A stretch of 64,000 nt of DNA from Leptobrachium leishanense (taxonomy: Eukaryota > Chordata > Amphibia > Anura > Megophryidae). Location of the stretch: assembly GCA_009667805.1 (NCBI GenBank), contig CM019067.1:62540637-62604636 (forward strand). Direction: 5' to 3'. The notes beneath the pieces were generated by a model, which made no database searches, was not told the origin of the DNA, and saw nothing but the letters and a program-made list of their open reading frames with translations. Shown piece after piece: positions 33,955 through 45,082 of the stretch (position 1 is the first letter of the stretch; each line of letters begins with the position of its first letter). The position numbers and the translations under genes are program-made.

Positions 33955-34040
33955 TTTTTTTAGGGTTAGAGTTAGTATTAGGGCTAGTGTAATAGTTGTG
34001 CTTGTGGGTCAGGGCTAGGGTGAGGGTTAGGGTTCACAAA
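33955..34040 (+). repeat. Degenerate TTAGGG-like tract
   Basis: After a T run comes TAGGGTTAGAGTTAGTATTA, then further GGG(C/T)TAG units ending in GAGGGTTAGGGTTCAC. It looks like a short, eroded interstitial telomere-like repeat. Confidence 0.5.
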
Positions 34041-34072
34041 AACACCCCCCAAAAAAAAACAACATTCTAGAG

Positions 34073-34170
34073 GGGTTATTTAAAGAGCACCAAAATTTCT
34101 CTGAACCATTACTTCTCTATGGGGAATTTCACTGCTGCCGAATTGCCACAAAATTGCAGTATGGGGATGC
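34073..34170. mobile_element. CAGGGTTATTC-family MITE fragment
   Basis: Starts AGGGGTTATTTAAAGAGC and contains CTTCTCTATGGGGAATTTCA, as in the long family. The right part is lost. Confidence 0.5.
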
Positions 34171-34407
34171 CTTAGATAATGCAACTCAGGAACATTATCC
34201 CATTTTTATTTCCCTGCTTATGCACAAAAAATTGCTCCATCTCTGTCCCTCTGCCCAACATCCCCTCATTCGTGTAAAAGATCAGCATCACAGCCAGATA
34301 AAAAATGTCATTTTTGTTGACTATTTGAAAAACTCCATCCTTTACCTCCCAATATATTGAAGACTATACATCTTTACAACCACACAACCTTTAACTTGCC
34401 CACCTTC

Positions 34408-35281
34408 GGCCGGAGTCAGACGAACGCAGTGATCACGTCCGTGTTGCCGCACAGTTTAACGTCCGTCGTAGCATAGAATCATGATCAATAGAGACTCACA
34501 CACCAAGTACGTGTGCACCAAACTGCGCACGCACAACGCACGTGGCAAATGGACGCAAGTTAGGCAAGAACGGAAAACCACTACCACGGACGTGCAGAGT
34601 GCGCCACATCCGTATAGCGTTCTGTGTGAGTGAGGAGATGTCAGACACAGCGCATTTGTGACGTCCAGCACCTTGACGCACACAATGGCTGTTCATATCC
34701 TTTTTAAATTTTTATAATTTTTCATATTTTGTTTCCCATAATTCCCTTTTTTTTTCTACGTTTGTCAAGAAAAACGGACTGTGTGGTGTCTACAATATCT
34801 TTCGTCTGTACGTCTGTACGTTATGCACGCACGCAGAGTGCACTAGGGATGTGCGTTTCGGGTTTCGGAATTTCGGAATTTTCACGAAATTTCCCGATTC
34901 GTGTTTTCGGATGCGGCCGATTTTTTTCCAAAAATTTTTAGGTCCGAAAATGGCATATCCGAAAAGTTTTCCGAGCCGAAACGAAATATTTTCGGAATTT
35001 TCGAATGTACTTGAAATGTGTCAAATCGAAATGTATTGCTTTGAAACGAGGAGAACAGACGTTCCGAAAAACGAAAATTTTCGAAAAGTCGATACAAAAA
35101 ACGAGCTAAGTGACACGAAAATACGAAAAATGGTCGAAATTCCAAAAAAAAAGTACACGAAAAACGAGTCGAGCCGAACCGAATCGAAACAGAAATCGGT
35201 CGAAACGAGCCGAATCGAAAAGTTTAAAAATCCGAAAAATTGAATCGAACCGAAAAAAAAATCGTTCGTCTGACATTAGCC
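34408..35281. mobile_element. PIF/Harbinger-like MITE, copy 4, with hAT-like insertion
   Basis: Ends GGCCGGAGTCAGACGAACG and CGTTCGTCTGACATTAGCC, flanked by TTC on both sides (34405-34407, 35282-35284). The interior to 34843 is subfamily A; from 34844 to about 35262 it is filled by a hAT-like element. Confidence 0.75.
34844..35262. mobile_element. hAT-like element, left end (TAGGGATGTGCG)
   Basis: Begins TAGGGATGTGCGTTTCGG and continues with dense TTTCGG/CGAAA text. The expected right terminus is not visible before the MITE resumes, so the right end is deleted or diverged. The 130-codon frame across it (34851-35243) is a product of the CGAAA repeats. Confidence 0.55.
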
Positions 35282-35514
35282 TTCATCCTTTTTGTGTTTC
35301 TTAGATTTGATATGAATACCCTCTTCTGCCGTTGGCCTGACTCCTAACCACCTTGATATCTCTTCTGAAAAGTACCTATCTACTGTCACACATACATTAA
35401 CCTCTGCCTGAAACCCTCACGTCCTTATGTTGCTTCAAACTACTGTCCGTTTTCTCATTTGTATTGCTTGTGAATTATTATTCCCTTGTAGATAATCTCT
35501 GTGCTAACCTTTTA

Positions 35515-35937
35515 GGCTGGGGTCAGACGAACGCAGTGTGAACGCGCGTGCAGCCACACTTTATCACGGCCGTAGTAGCAGCAAATGACGGCCAATGACA
35601 GGCTATGTACGAAGTACGGCCGCACAAAAGTGCGGCCGCGCAACGCAAGCGGCAAACAAACGCATTTTTTTAGAGAACGTGATACCGCTAGTACTGACGT
35701 ACAGAGTGGCATGTACTAGTGGCTTGTGTGCGTGATTAGGAGACGTCAGACGCTGCTAATGTCCGGCCAACATAACGTCCAGACGCAAAAAGGGTTTTAT
35801 TGATGATCCGTACAAAATCACGAACGAAAATGCGCATCGTATGACCGCTATTGCGTATTCCGTGAAAAAATACGTCCATTCGTTCGAACGCACTTTTTCA
35901 CGGACGAGGCGAAAAATGCGTTTGTCTGACCATAGCC
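35515..35937. mobile_element. PIF/Harbinger-like MITE, copy 5 (subfamily B)
   Basis: Ends GGCTGGGGTCAGACGAACG and TTGTCTGACCATAGCC with TTA on both sides (35512-35514, 35938-35940). Interior as in 19421 and 58669. Confidence 0.8.
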
Positions 35938-36209
35938 TTATACGTTCGAAATCGTGTAGGTCATTTTTGTACTTACAGGACTTCACGATCAGAAATACTT
36001 CACTTTCTGCTCTTTATCCAACCCATAATTTAAGGGGTTATTCAGAGAGCACCAAAATATTGCCGACATTTCGATGCTCTCTCGTTACCCACAGTTCCCT
36101 GCATTTCAGGGAATCAAATTCCCCACCCTGCAGTGTATTAAGCATTCACTGCAGGGTCCCTGGAGTGCAGGAAAAACTCGCCGAAATGGAAATATATGGT
36201 CTATACTCG

Positions 36210-36814
36210 GGCAGGTAAACAAGTGGAAGCACGAAAGAAAACCCCTGCAGGAATAGTGACTGTCAATATCCAGCAACAGAAATGGAGGTAACCCTGGAAC
36301 ATGGATAGAACAAAGGATATTGATTGACTGAGATAGTTTCCAATAAAAGTTAAATTTTATTTACTAATAAACAGAACAACATAATGACAAACCAAAGAAT
36401 AGATAAAACGTCTCTGTGGCTCCAATCAGCGTAATAAAGGCCACATAGGGTACTAGGCGCACCTAGATAAGTCTCTCATATGGGATACAAGCAGTCAAAC
36501 AAACTAAATTCTCTCACCTCCTATTAAAGTGAGGAAACGGGCCTTCGTGGGACCGCACAATGGGACAGAGAGAAGCTGCTATAGAGAGAGTTCCCAATAG
36601 GATGGGTGGCAAATGAAATTGCATTAGGTAGAGGAAAGGTTGAGGCCCAAAATCAAAGCTGTGAGCGCTACCATCTTAGAGCCAACCCACCCCAAGATTA
36701 ACACCAAGCCACAGAGACTAAAAAAATATTAAAATCAAAAATAATCTGCATGGGAGTAAGCAGTCCATCACTCAACGCGTTTCGCCATAAACACTGGCAT
36801 CCTCAGGAGCATGC
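36210..36814 (-). mobile_element. Probable Penelope-like retroelement fragment with hammerhead-like motif
   Basis: Foreign segment within the MITE. It carries a minus-strand hammerhead-like core at 36771-36809 near its right border. AACAAG occurs at both borders (about 36208 and 36842) and may be a target duplication. No reverse transcriptase frame is present, so the assignment rests on the ribozyme-like motif. Confidence 0.4.
36771..36809 (-). ncRNA. Hammerhead-ribozyme-like core 1
   Basis: Minus strand: CTGAGGA (36806-36800), helix II GCC/GGC closing a 9-base loop with one unpaired base after CTGAGGA, then GAAAC (36783-36779), a self-complementary ACGCGT that would form helix III in a dimer, U at the cleavage position, and GAG that pairs with CTC before CTGAGGA to form helix I. 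All conserved core positions are present. Penelope-like elements are known to carry such minimal hammerheads. Activity is not shown. Confidence 0.55.
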
Positions 36815-37086
36815 AGGAAGTACTGCTCAGTCTGGCAGCATAACAAGAAATAAACCGCTGGAAAAACCATGCCAAACAACCAGAAAAAGCCGAGCAGCCG
36901 ATCACAGAGCAGACCAGCAGCCGAAAAAGCCTGCAAACGGGTAAAAAAAAAAAACGCTGGAAAGTTTCAAAATTGAGTCGCTATTTGCAAAAAAAACTGC
37001 CGAATAGCCCCAAAATGGCAAGGTATGCTGAATTTCAGTGTCTGGTTACATTTCGGCGACATTTCGGACCTGTCTGAATAACCCCT

Positions 37087-37745
37087 ATAGATTTCCTTAC
37101 TAATCATCTTTCATTTTTTTTTTTTTTGCATTTGATAAAATTCTTTTTTAATGGGTTATTTTGCAGGATGGATCACCTGCTTGGGCTACAACCAAATTTA
37201 GAATTCTCTGCCTTTATTCCTTGCAGTGCATAATCTCATCCTTTTGCTGACAACAACGGGGTTAAACACTGTGCATTCTTCCTCTTAGGCATCTCGCTTG
37301 GAAAAAAATAAATATATATATATATATATATATATCTCAAATGAGGAGGAGAGCACACCAACGCATACATAACAGTAGCTCATTCGTTTAAAGATTTTAG
37401 TAAATTTAAAGATTCTAACAATTCTTAACCCTTTCGAGATTAGCACTTTTTGACCCTTTTAATGATTTTTTACACGGTTTTTAACCGTAATATCTGTTAA
37501 AAAAATTATGGAATTCAGTTCAGTCTGTGGCCATAAATTGCTTAATCCTGTCACAGCGCCACCTTCGACAGGTCTTACTGTAAATCATCTAATGACCTCT
37601 ATTATGGGATTAACTCATTTACTGAGGGCTGAATCCTTTCTGGAGCTCCCTGCGATTCAAGGTTAAACGGACCACCTGTGACAGGGAGGGGTGCGTGTCG
37701 AGGGTTGTCAGCCCTTTTCATACAGGAGGGCAGCACTCAACCAGG
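37087..37745. other. Intron 3, unassigned, with (TA)n run
   Basis: Holds a T run (37117-37127), a (TA)n run (37313-37334) and ordinary sequence. No exon. Confidence 0.4.
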
Positions 37746-37886
37746 CGCTTCTCAAGACAAAAAATACAACAAACCAGGATTCTGATAAAATCTTTAAATG
37801 TATAAGCTACTGTTGAGGTCTTTGAATGTGTTCGCTTGAGTGCTCTCCTCCTGGTTTGATGTATTTTTTTGTCTTGAGAAGCACCC
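37746..37886. repeat. Inverted repeat with 39-41 base arms
   Basis: GCTTCTCAAGACAAAAAATA and following text to about 37784 is mirrored at about 37846-37886 (TTTTTTTGTCTTGAGAAGC), with small mismatches and a loop of about 60 bases. Confidence 0.7.
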
Positions 37887-37963
37887 AAACGTATATATAA
37901 ACTTCTCCGCATTCCTACTTACAGGTACTCGTGCCCCGGTGGTGGGATGAGGTCACCTCCATA

Positions 37964-38163
37964 TACAAACATCCGAGATCCCGCAACGCGGAGACTTAGT
38001 TGATGCAAAAAAAATTGTCTTTATTCTTTCGACGTTTCAGTACACACAGGTACTTTCATCAGCATGATGAAAGTACCTGTGTGTACTGAAACGTCGAAAG
38101 AATAAAGACAATTTTTTTTTGCATCAACTAAGTCTCCGTGTTGCGGGATCTCGGATGTTTGTG
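37964..38163. repeat. Near-perfect 200-bp palindrome
   Basis: Arms of about 98 bases around a 3-base centre (GCA, 38062-38064), with one substitution and one base difference in the A/T run. It contains a head-to-head pair of hammerhead-like motifs. Confidence 0.9.
38030..38065 (-). ncRNA. Hammerhead-ribozyme-like core 2 (in the palindrome)
   Basis: Minus strand: CTGATGA (38062-38056), helix II AGTAC/GTACT with one extra A and a CTGTGT loop, GAAAC (38038-38034), then GTC and GAAAGAATAAAG. The mirrored plus-strand copy at 38064-38092 has ATGATGA, so its first core base is lost. Helix I cannot form because the palindrome centre replaces the upstream strand. Sequence family as in core 3. Confidence 0.5.
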
Positions 38164-38278
38164 TATATATATTACACACACATATATATGTATATATATA
38201 ATTACACACACATATATATGTATATATATATATCTATATCACACACACACCCGTAAGATATGTGTATATATATATATA
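38164..38278. repeat. (TA)n/(CA)n compound microsatellite
   Basis: Alternating TATATA and ACACACAC runs adjoining the palindrome. Confidence 0.9.
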
Positions 38279-38448
38279 TTATTTATTTTATTTTTTCAAA
38301 TTACTGCTCTCTCATTGGCTTACCTGAAACCTCAAAACTACACAAAAATTTGCTTAAAGCTTGCTTGAACAAAAATCTTACAAATATGAATACGTATCAT
38401 ATTCTATGGCATTTTTAATTGTTTACGGGGGTTAAGTAATAAACCAGT

Positions 38449-38515
38449 ATTATTATTCTTTATTATTATTATACTTTATATAGCGCCAGCATATTCCTTG
38501 GCGCTGAACAATTAC
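38449..38515 (-). mobile_element. L2-like LINE 3' tail fragment
   Basis: ATTATTATT microsatellite followed by TATATAGCGCCAGCATATTC, the reverse of the L2-like tail. Interrupted by the MITE at 38516. Confidence 0.55.
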
Positions 38516-39208
38516 GGCTATATTACAATCTTTGCGCAAAAACCTTCGCGCAAAGCGTAAATTTTTGCGGCAAGCGTTAAACTTTTGCGTGCGCAAATCA
38601 CCGCTGGAATTACAATCCTCGTGGCTTTTTTTTTCCACCGATCAATTGCGCACGCAAACAGGACGCGGCCAAATGCTCGAACAGTTTTTTTTCTCGCGCT
38701 TCAGCCAATCAGAATTAAGAACCACAATTATCTCACGTTAAGAAACTGCACCTGCCAAAGTCAATCTGAGTATATATGCTGCAGCAATAATACATGCACA
38801 CATAACTTCTCCATTTTATTGGTTTGGTATGTGTAGAATGTGTAACTATACTTTGCTGTATTTTTTTTTATGGGCTGGTGTATTTGTTTTTTGCCAGATT
38901 GTTCAGATTTGCCGTTAACACCAGCTTTTAGGAGTTGCTAAAATGATGCTCTCAAAGGCTGTGCGGTAATTACCGCGAAATAGATTGTAATACCATCCGC
39001 GTAGAAGCGCACATTCGCGGTTGCGCTCACAATGTTAAGTATAGGACGCGCGACGTACAGTAAGCTCGCGCAGGGTTCACCCGCGGAAGACGTTTGCGTG
39101 CGGTTGTTGCGCTGATGTAATACGGGATTCGGAGCAAATGCTTTTACCCCTCGCGTTAATGTTTGTTTGCGCCGGCGCAAACGTTTGTGCGAAGATTGTA
39201 ATTTAGCC
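38516..39208. mobile_element. GGGCCCTATTACATTC-family MITE, copy D
   Basis: Ends GGCTATATTACAATC and GATTGTAATTTAGCC, with GCGCAAA/GCGTTAA text near the ends and the ATTCTGATTGGCTGA centre in reverse (38704-38718). More diverged than C and E; target duplication unclear. Confidence 0.75.
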
Positions 39209-39792
39209 CATACACTATTAGCCTGCTGGAAAGTGTAGTTTTTTCATCCCTAATCCAGATTCAAGCATTTGTCTCGTTTTTGTGAATATTTAAAATCAGG
39301 GTAAGGCTTAAGCTACTACGAACGTCACCTGAGTATTATGTGTTATGTGTGTATGCGGTGCTTTTGTTCTCAACATGTTCCTCCTACCAATAGCGTTTGT
39401 AAAGCAGCAGGATAAGTGCAGCGTCGGTAAACTGGATTTCTAAGCTGCAGTCTTTGCTGTGTACCTGCTATCATCATGTATAATTCAATTTGACGGAGTA
39501 TACATTGCATTCTATTTCCGTTCTCTAAGGGTGACCAGATGTTCTGATTAAGACTTCTCTTCCTCGATACAATCTAGTTCTGGAAATGTTTCCTGAATCC
39601 CTTTCGATGCTTTAATGTACAAACCATAATTCACTTTTAAATGCCATACATTGTGTTATGGACCTTAATGTATAAATACCCATCTTTATTATAAATACTT
39701 GACGCTAAATACCCCTATAAAAACTTCTCGGAACGCGTGATTATAATGTGTTTATCTTTTCGCAAGTTCCTTTTTTGTCTGCTGTACACTTA
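39209..39792. other. Intron 3, unassigned
   Basis: Unique-looking sequence without recognised ends or exon. Confidence 0.4.
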
Positions 39793-40680
39793 AGGGGTTA
39801 TTCAGAGAGCTGAAATTGCATCGATTGGTATATTTCCCCGTACGGAGCAATTTCGTGGCCATTCGGCTATTCAAAGAGCAGGCAGTTCGCCGAATACTGG
39901 CGAATTTCCAGCAAAATATGGTGTTGCTCAGCGGCAGTTAAACTATTCAGAGAACACCGAACAGCAGAGAAATGTCAGTGAAATTCCCTGATGTTCGTGG
40001 TTTCATTCGGCAGGTTTAATCCAGCAAATCCCATAGGTTTCAATGTTAAAAATATACCTGTTTTATCAAATATCTATTAAACCGTTTATTCTTTTAATCT
40101 GCAGTAAAAAAGTCTATTTTTTAGAATTCTGTTTTAGGCATTTTGCCGAATTTTTTTTTTTACTCGTTTGGCGGCTTTTTCCGAGGGCTGGTCAGCGCTC
40201 TGTTTGGCAGATCGTCAGCTTTTATTGGATGCATTCAGCAGTTTTGCGGCGGATTGTTGGGCGCGTTCTGCTTCTTTTCGGCGGCTTATTGGATGGCTCC
40301 GATGACTTGCGGCGGTTTAACCGTTCCATTTGGCTGTTTTGCGGCAGTTTTTCAGATGCGTTCGTTGGCTTTTCCCTGACCTTCGGGGACCCTGGGTGGA
40401 ATAGAGGTAATGTCACCGCTCTGCATGGAGAGAGCCTGTGGCGTCATGGGCTCGATCCCAGCGAGCACCTCTCCAGTAAGTGTCCTTGGCAAGACACCTA
40501 ACGGTACATACTCGCCACCCAGGACATACTTGAAAACAAGGGAAATCTCAATGTATCCTTCCTGGTAAAATCCTTTCTCAAGAAAAAATACTGAATTCAC
40601 TGCAGGTTCGGCAAATTTGACTCCCCGACGTGCAGGGAACAAAAATTCTGATGGAATTTCGGTGCTCTTTGAATAACCCT
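39793..40680 (-). mobile_element. CAGGGTTATTC-family long MITE with nested SINE
   Basis: Ends AGGGGTTATTCAGAGAGC and GCTCTTTGAATAACCCT. Inverse orientation, with the inner module near 40015-40110. The SINE at 40391-40590 splits the right part. Confidence 0.8.
40391..40590 (+). mobile_element. tRNA-derived SINE
   Basis: Head GGTGGAATAGAGGTAATG, B box GGCTCGATCCC, body AGCACCTCTCCAGTAAGTGT and CTTGGCAAGACACC, tail CCTTCCTGGTAAAATCC and an A-rich end. Same order as 25386. Confidence 0.8.
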
Positions 40681-40822
40681 GATAGTTTACAAATATCGAC
40701 GCACCCGAGGATAACGAGCAATTCCAAGGTTCCTCGTAATCCTCGTCTGTAACTGGCAGTGAAAGATAAAAATTCCCTGGCTGCCAAGAGCAGGTGAAAA
40801 ATCACTTAATAAAAAATTAAAT

Positions 40823-41923
40823 AGGGGGTTATTCAGAGAGCACCGACATATCACCGACATTTCTGTGCTCTCTCAATCTCTGCACTTCGGGGAATCAAAT
40901 TTCCCCAAATTCACCATTCATCGCAGAGTCCCCAAAGTGCAGTGAATATGTTGCCGCCAACCCAGCAGACATCCGCCGCAAACATGCCGGACAGCCGCTG
41001 AGCACAGCGCCAACCACCCGCAAAAAAAAGCTGCAGGACGGGTAAAATAAAACCAAAAACAATATGATTGTTTGAAATGTCAGAAGTGAAACGCTATTTG
41101 CATAGAAACTACTGAACGAAAATATCTGGAATTTACATATAAGATCCAGTGAATTATAATAGAAAGGTCTGTTACAGAAAAAAACGCTTTTAAAAAAAAA
41201 AACGGAAAAATAATTTTGCCCAAAATATTCTAAAAAAATCAGACTTTTTACTGCAGAATAAAATAATAAACGGTTTATTAGATATTAGATAAAAACTGGA
41301 ATATTTTTAACATTGAAATCTATGGGATTCGCCTGAATAAACCTGCCAAATGAAAACACTGAAAAGCAGGGCATTTCGGCAACTTTTCTCAGCTGTTCGG
41401 TGTTCTTTTGAATAGAATAACCATTGCTTCTCTAGGGGGGTTTCACTGCCATCACACAGGCACCATACTTCCATAAAACACATTACTTTAGAGAAGCCTC
41501 TCTCACTCCCTAATCCCCTCTGTTCATTTCTTACTTCATCTTCCCACCCAGCCCACATGCACCCCACTACTTCATATTCTCTACTTACCCTCACCTAGTG
41601 TGTCACCCCTATCCTCTTAGATTGTAAGCTCTTGAGCAGGGTCCTCTCCCGTACTGTTCTGTTTTTAACCTGTATGTATATTTGTTATCCTGCCTCCTAT
41701 TGTACAGCGCTACGGAACTCGTTAGCACTTATAAAAGCTTATAACTGTAACTTGCTGGCAGTTCGCCAAAATTTGGCGAACTGTCTGCTCTCTGAATACT
41801 ATAGCCAAATGGCCCTCAAATGGCACCGTATTGGGAAATTCTCTGTTCAGTGACATTTCGGGGTCAGTTATAGTGGATTTTTTGACATTTCGGGGTCAGA
41901 TCGGCTGTTTCTGAATAACCCCT
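40823..41923 (+). mobile_element. CAGGGTTATTC-family long MITE with nested L2-like tail
   Basis: Ends AGGGGGTTATTCAGAGAGC and TTTCTGAATAACCCCT. Inner module at about 41235-41350. The L2-like segment 41470-41752 interrupts the block that is continuous in 61130-61170. Confidence 0.8.
41470..41752 (+). mobile_element. L2-like LINE 3' end
   Basis: Contains TTAGATTGTAAGCTCTTGAG, CAGGGTCCTCTC and TTGTACAGCGCTACGGAA, the usual L2-type 3' end. A short CTT/ACTT duplication may flank it. Confidence 0.65.
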
Positions 41924-42592
41924 ATAGTGTAAAAATTTCTATAGTCTCCTTTGGTGAAGAGATCTGCCACTTTCTCTCACCGCAAAAGACACAGAGGACA
42001 CTTCAGCATTCTTTCATTGGATCAGCAAGGCTTATGCAACTCTCCATGGAATCCTGTGAAGTCAAGGAGAGGGTAGCAGTGGCGGCGCTCCGCTCTGTGC
42101 ACGGTATCCTTTATTGCAGGAGTCAGCAACCTTGTCCCTGCAGTTGTTTTGGAACTAGATATACCCATGATTCTCCGCCAACCTAATGACTGGCTTAGCA
42201 TCATGAGAGATGTAGCTCCAAGCCATTTGGAGGGCCAAGGTTACCGACCCCTGGTGTAATGGCTCCCTGAGTTGAGCTGCTGTCTCATAACTCAGCAGGT
42301 AAAAGGCATCTGTTAAAACTTAATGGCTGTTTATTGGTCTTAGCGGCTGCCAATTAACAGATTGGTTGGAAAAGGGGACTGAGAGATGTGTTAGCGCATG
42401 CAATTAAAAAATGGTTTGTGAGAAGGATGCGCTTCAAGCTCCATTAAGGCAGATTACCCCATCGCTCATGCCCATTTTAAAGAGAAATCCATTTTATTCC
42501 AATCCTAACATTCCTTAAGCACAACTAATTCAAGGTATCCCCACAAATAGGGATACGTTGTCAAAGCATGTGTTACTACATCATTAGGTATA
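41924..42592. other. Intron 3, unassigned
   Basis: Unique-looking sequence. No calb1 exon seen. Confidence 0.4.
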
Positions 42593-42817
42593 TGTCACGT
42601 ATCCACCTTGGGTCTACGATACTGGTCCCTGTATGCAGTATACTACCCCTCCGATCCTTAGGTGGTCGGTACAACTATCATCAGGGAACCAAATAATACG
42701 TACCCAGCAAGGGTTAACAGATACTAGAATATTATACCAGGCTTGGTTGATGGTACTGGGATCTTAGTACCAAGTCAGAGGTTTGTCAATAGTAATGCAG
42801 AGCAGGAACACTAGTAA

Positions 42818-44518
42818 CAAAGGAAGGAAGGTATGTAGAAGAGGATAAAAGTCTCGCTAACTGCCTCAATGAATATTTTTGTTCAGTCTTTGCAGAAGAA
42901 AAGGAAGGAAAGGGACCTCAGTTAGGAGAGAACACTAAAGAGACATTTACATAGGAGTTTACAGAGGAGGAGGTTCTACAGCAGCTGTCTAAAGACAAAT
43001 AAGTCAATGGGGCCTGATGGGATCCACCCTAAATTATTAAAAGAGCTCAGTGATGTAATAGCAAAACCGTTAACGGGAGTCATCCCAGAAGACTGGAAAT
43101 TAGCAAATGTTGTGCCCATTTACAAGAAGGGTAGTAGGGAGGTATCGGGGAACTATAGGCCAGTTAGTCTTACGTCAGTAGTGGGGAAATTAATGGAAAC
43201 CATGTTAAAGGAAAGGATTGTTGAACATCTAAAAACACATAGATTACAGGATCAGAAACAACATGGGTTTACCTCAGGGAGATCATGCCAAACTAATCTT
43301 ATTGATATTTTAGATTGGGTAACAAAAATAATAGACACAGGTGGTGCAGTAGACATTGCTTATTTAGATTTCAGTAAGGCTTTTGATACTGTTCCGCATA
43401 GAAGGCTTATCAATAAATTGCAATCTTTGAGCTTGGATTCCAATATTGTTGAATGGATTAGGCAGTGGCTGAGTGACAGGCAACAGAGGGTTGTGGTAAA
43501 TGGAGTTTATTCGGCGCAAGGTCTTGTTACCAGTGGGGTACCTCAGGGGTCAGTACTTGGACCCATTCTATTTAATATTTTTATTACTGATATTGCAGAA
43601 GGTATTAATGGAAAAGTATGTCTTTTTGCTGATGACACAAAGATTTGCAACAGGGTTGACGTTCCTGGAGGGATCAGCCAAATGACAAATGATTTAGGTA
43701 AACTAAAAAAATGGTGGGAGCTGTGGCAATTGAGTTTTAACGTGGATAAGTGCATGATAATGCACCTGGGACGTAAAAACCCAAGGGCTGAATATAGAAT
43801 ATTTGATACAGTCCTAACCTCAACATCTGAGGAAAGGGATTTAGGGGTCATTATTTCAGAGGATCTAAGGGTAAGTAGTCAATGTAATAGAGCAGCAGGA
43901 AATGCTGGCAGAATGCTTGGTTGTGTAGGGAGAGGTATTAGCAGTAGGAAAAGGGAAGTGCTCATGCCACTGTACAGAGCACTGGTGAGACCTCACTTGG
44001 AGTACTGTGTGCAGTACTGGAGACCGTATCTCCAGAAGGATATAGACATCTTAGAGAGTTCAGAGAAGGGCTACTAAAATGGTGTACGGCTTGAAGGAGA
44101 AAAGTTACCAGGAAAGGCTTAATGATCTTAACATGTACAGCTTGGAAAAAAGACGAGACAGAGGAGATATGATAGAAACATTTAAATACGTAAAGGGAAT
44201 CCACAAGGTAGAGGAAGGGAGTATATTTAAAAGGAAACAAAATAGCAAAACAAGAGGACATAGTCTTAGATTAGAGGGGCAAAGGTTTAAAAGTAACATC
44301 AGGAAGCATTATTTTACTGAGAGGGTGGTGGATACATGGAACAGCCTTCCAGTTGAAGTGGTAGAGGCCAAAACAGTAATTGAATTTAAGCAAGCATGGG
44401 ATAGGCATAAGGCTATCCTAAACAAAAGATAAATCCAGGTAAAGTATCCATGTAATTGGGCAGACTAGATGGGCCGAAAGGTTCTTATCTGCCGACATTT
44501 TTTCTATGTTTCTATTGG
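42818..44518 (+). mobile_element. CR1-type LINE, 5'-truncated
   Basis: Plus-strand copy of the same CR1 family as 26265-29593, truncated within ORF2 just before the reverse transcriptase. Ends TTTTTTCTATGTTTCTATTG. Confidence 0.9.
42835..44432 (+). pseudogene. CR1 reverse transcriptase fragment, several defects
   Basis: The RT palm is readable at 43007-44077 (YLDFSKAFD, GVPQGSVLGP, FADD) and continues in another frame at 44079-44432. Compared with the copy at 26341 there is a TAG near 42952, a 5-bp deletion near 42990, an in-frame 27-bp deletion near 43075 that removes nine residues after AKPLT, and a frameshift near 44060. More decayed than the other copy. Confidence 0.9.
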
Positions 44519-44933
44519 CCAAGTTAGTACACAGGATGGGTATGTTGGTACTTGTCAGGTTGGTACACAGAGCAGGGTAGTCAGATAATGCCAGGTCGGT
44601 ACACAGAGCATGGTTGTCAGGGAATGCCAGGTCAGTAAGTACACAGAGCAGGGTTGTCAGGGAATGCCAGGTCGGTACACAGCCAAATACACAGAGTGCT
44701 AAGGGAAGTGATAACCACGTCAGGGCACTGGTGTAAATGAAACTCTGGGTTTTAAACCCAGCGGGCGCTGCGTCATCAAGCCGTACCCCACCCCTTGGTG
44801 TCTCACGTGACCGCAAGGCTTCTGCTTTTCACTCTGTGCCCGGCCAGTGAGCAGCAAGCAGGACGCTGCTGGGCGGCAGGTAGCGTGGGATGTGACAATA
44901 TAACAGTGTGGCCAAAAGGCATTAGACACACGT

Positions 44934-45082
44934 CATTATTAGCAGTGCTCTGAAGAAGTCCCATTATATACTCTTCCCCGCATTTTGATCTCTATTGCCC
45001 TACAATTCCATTTTTACAGCTAGTCTGAATCTAAATGTTCCCTAATTTCCTCTGCTCTCCAGATGACTAGTAATGGGAAGGT
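44934..45082. repeat. Left arm of a 150-bp inverted repeat (partner 49229-49386)
   Basis: Reads GAAGTCCCATTATATACTCT and further to CCAGATGACTAGTAATGGGA. The partner at 49229-49386 is the reverse complement with some differences, 4.1 kb away. Either two copies of one short repeat or ends of a larger unit. Confidence 0.75.

Larger units (their letters stand above)
36033..37086 (+). mobile_element. CAGGGTTATTC-family long MITE with insertion
   Basis: Ends AGGGGTTATTCAGAGAGC and CTGTCTGAATAACCCCT. Left part to about 36210 and right part from about 36815 match 40823 and 62553. The middle is occupied by a foreign segment (next entry). Confidence 0.75.
42593..44897. mobile_element. LTR (TGTCAC...GTGACA) split by a CR1
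   Basis: Begins TGTCACGTATCC and ends GGGATGTGACA, with GTATA before and ATATA after (4 of 5 match). Without the CR1 (42818-44518) about 600 bp remain. The right part holds a roughly 40-bp tandem repeat (GGTCGGTACACAGAGCA text, about 44555-44690). No internal region, so probably a solo LTR of a family related by its ends to 30789. Confidence 0.65.

Noticed and set aside
34851..35243. 130-codon Lys/Glu/Ser-rich frame
   Set aside because: Made of CGAAA-type repeats within a hAT-like element.
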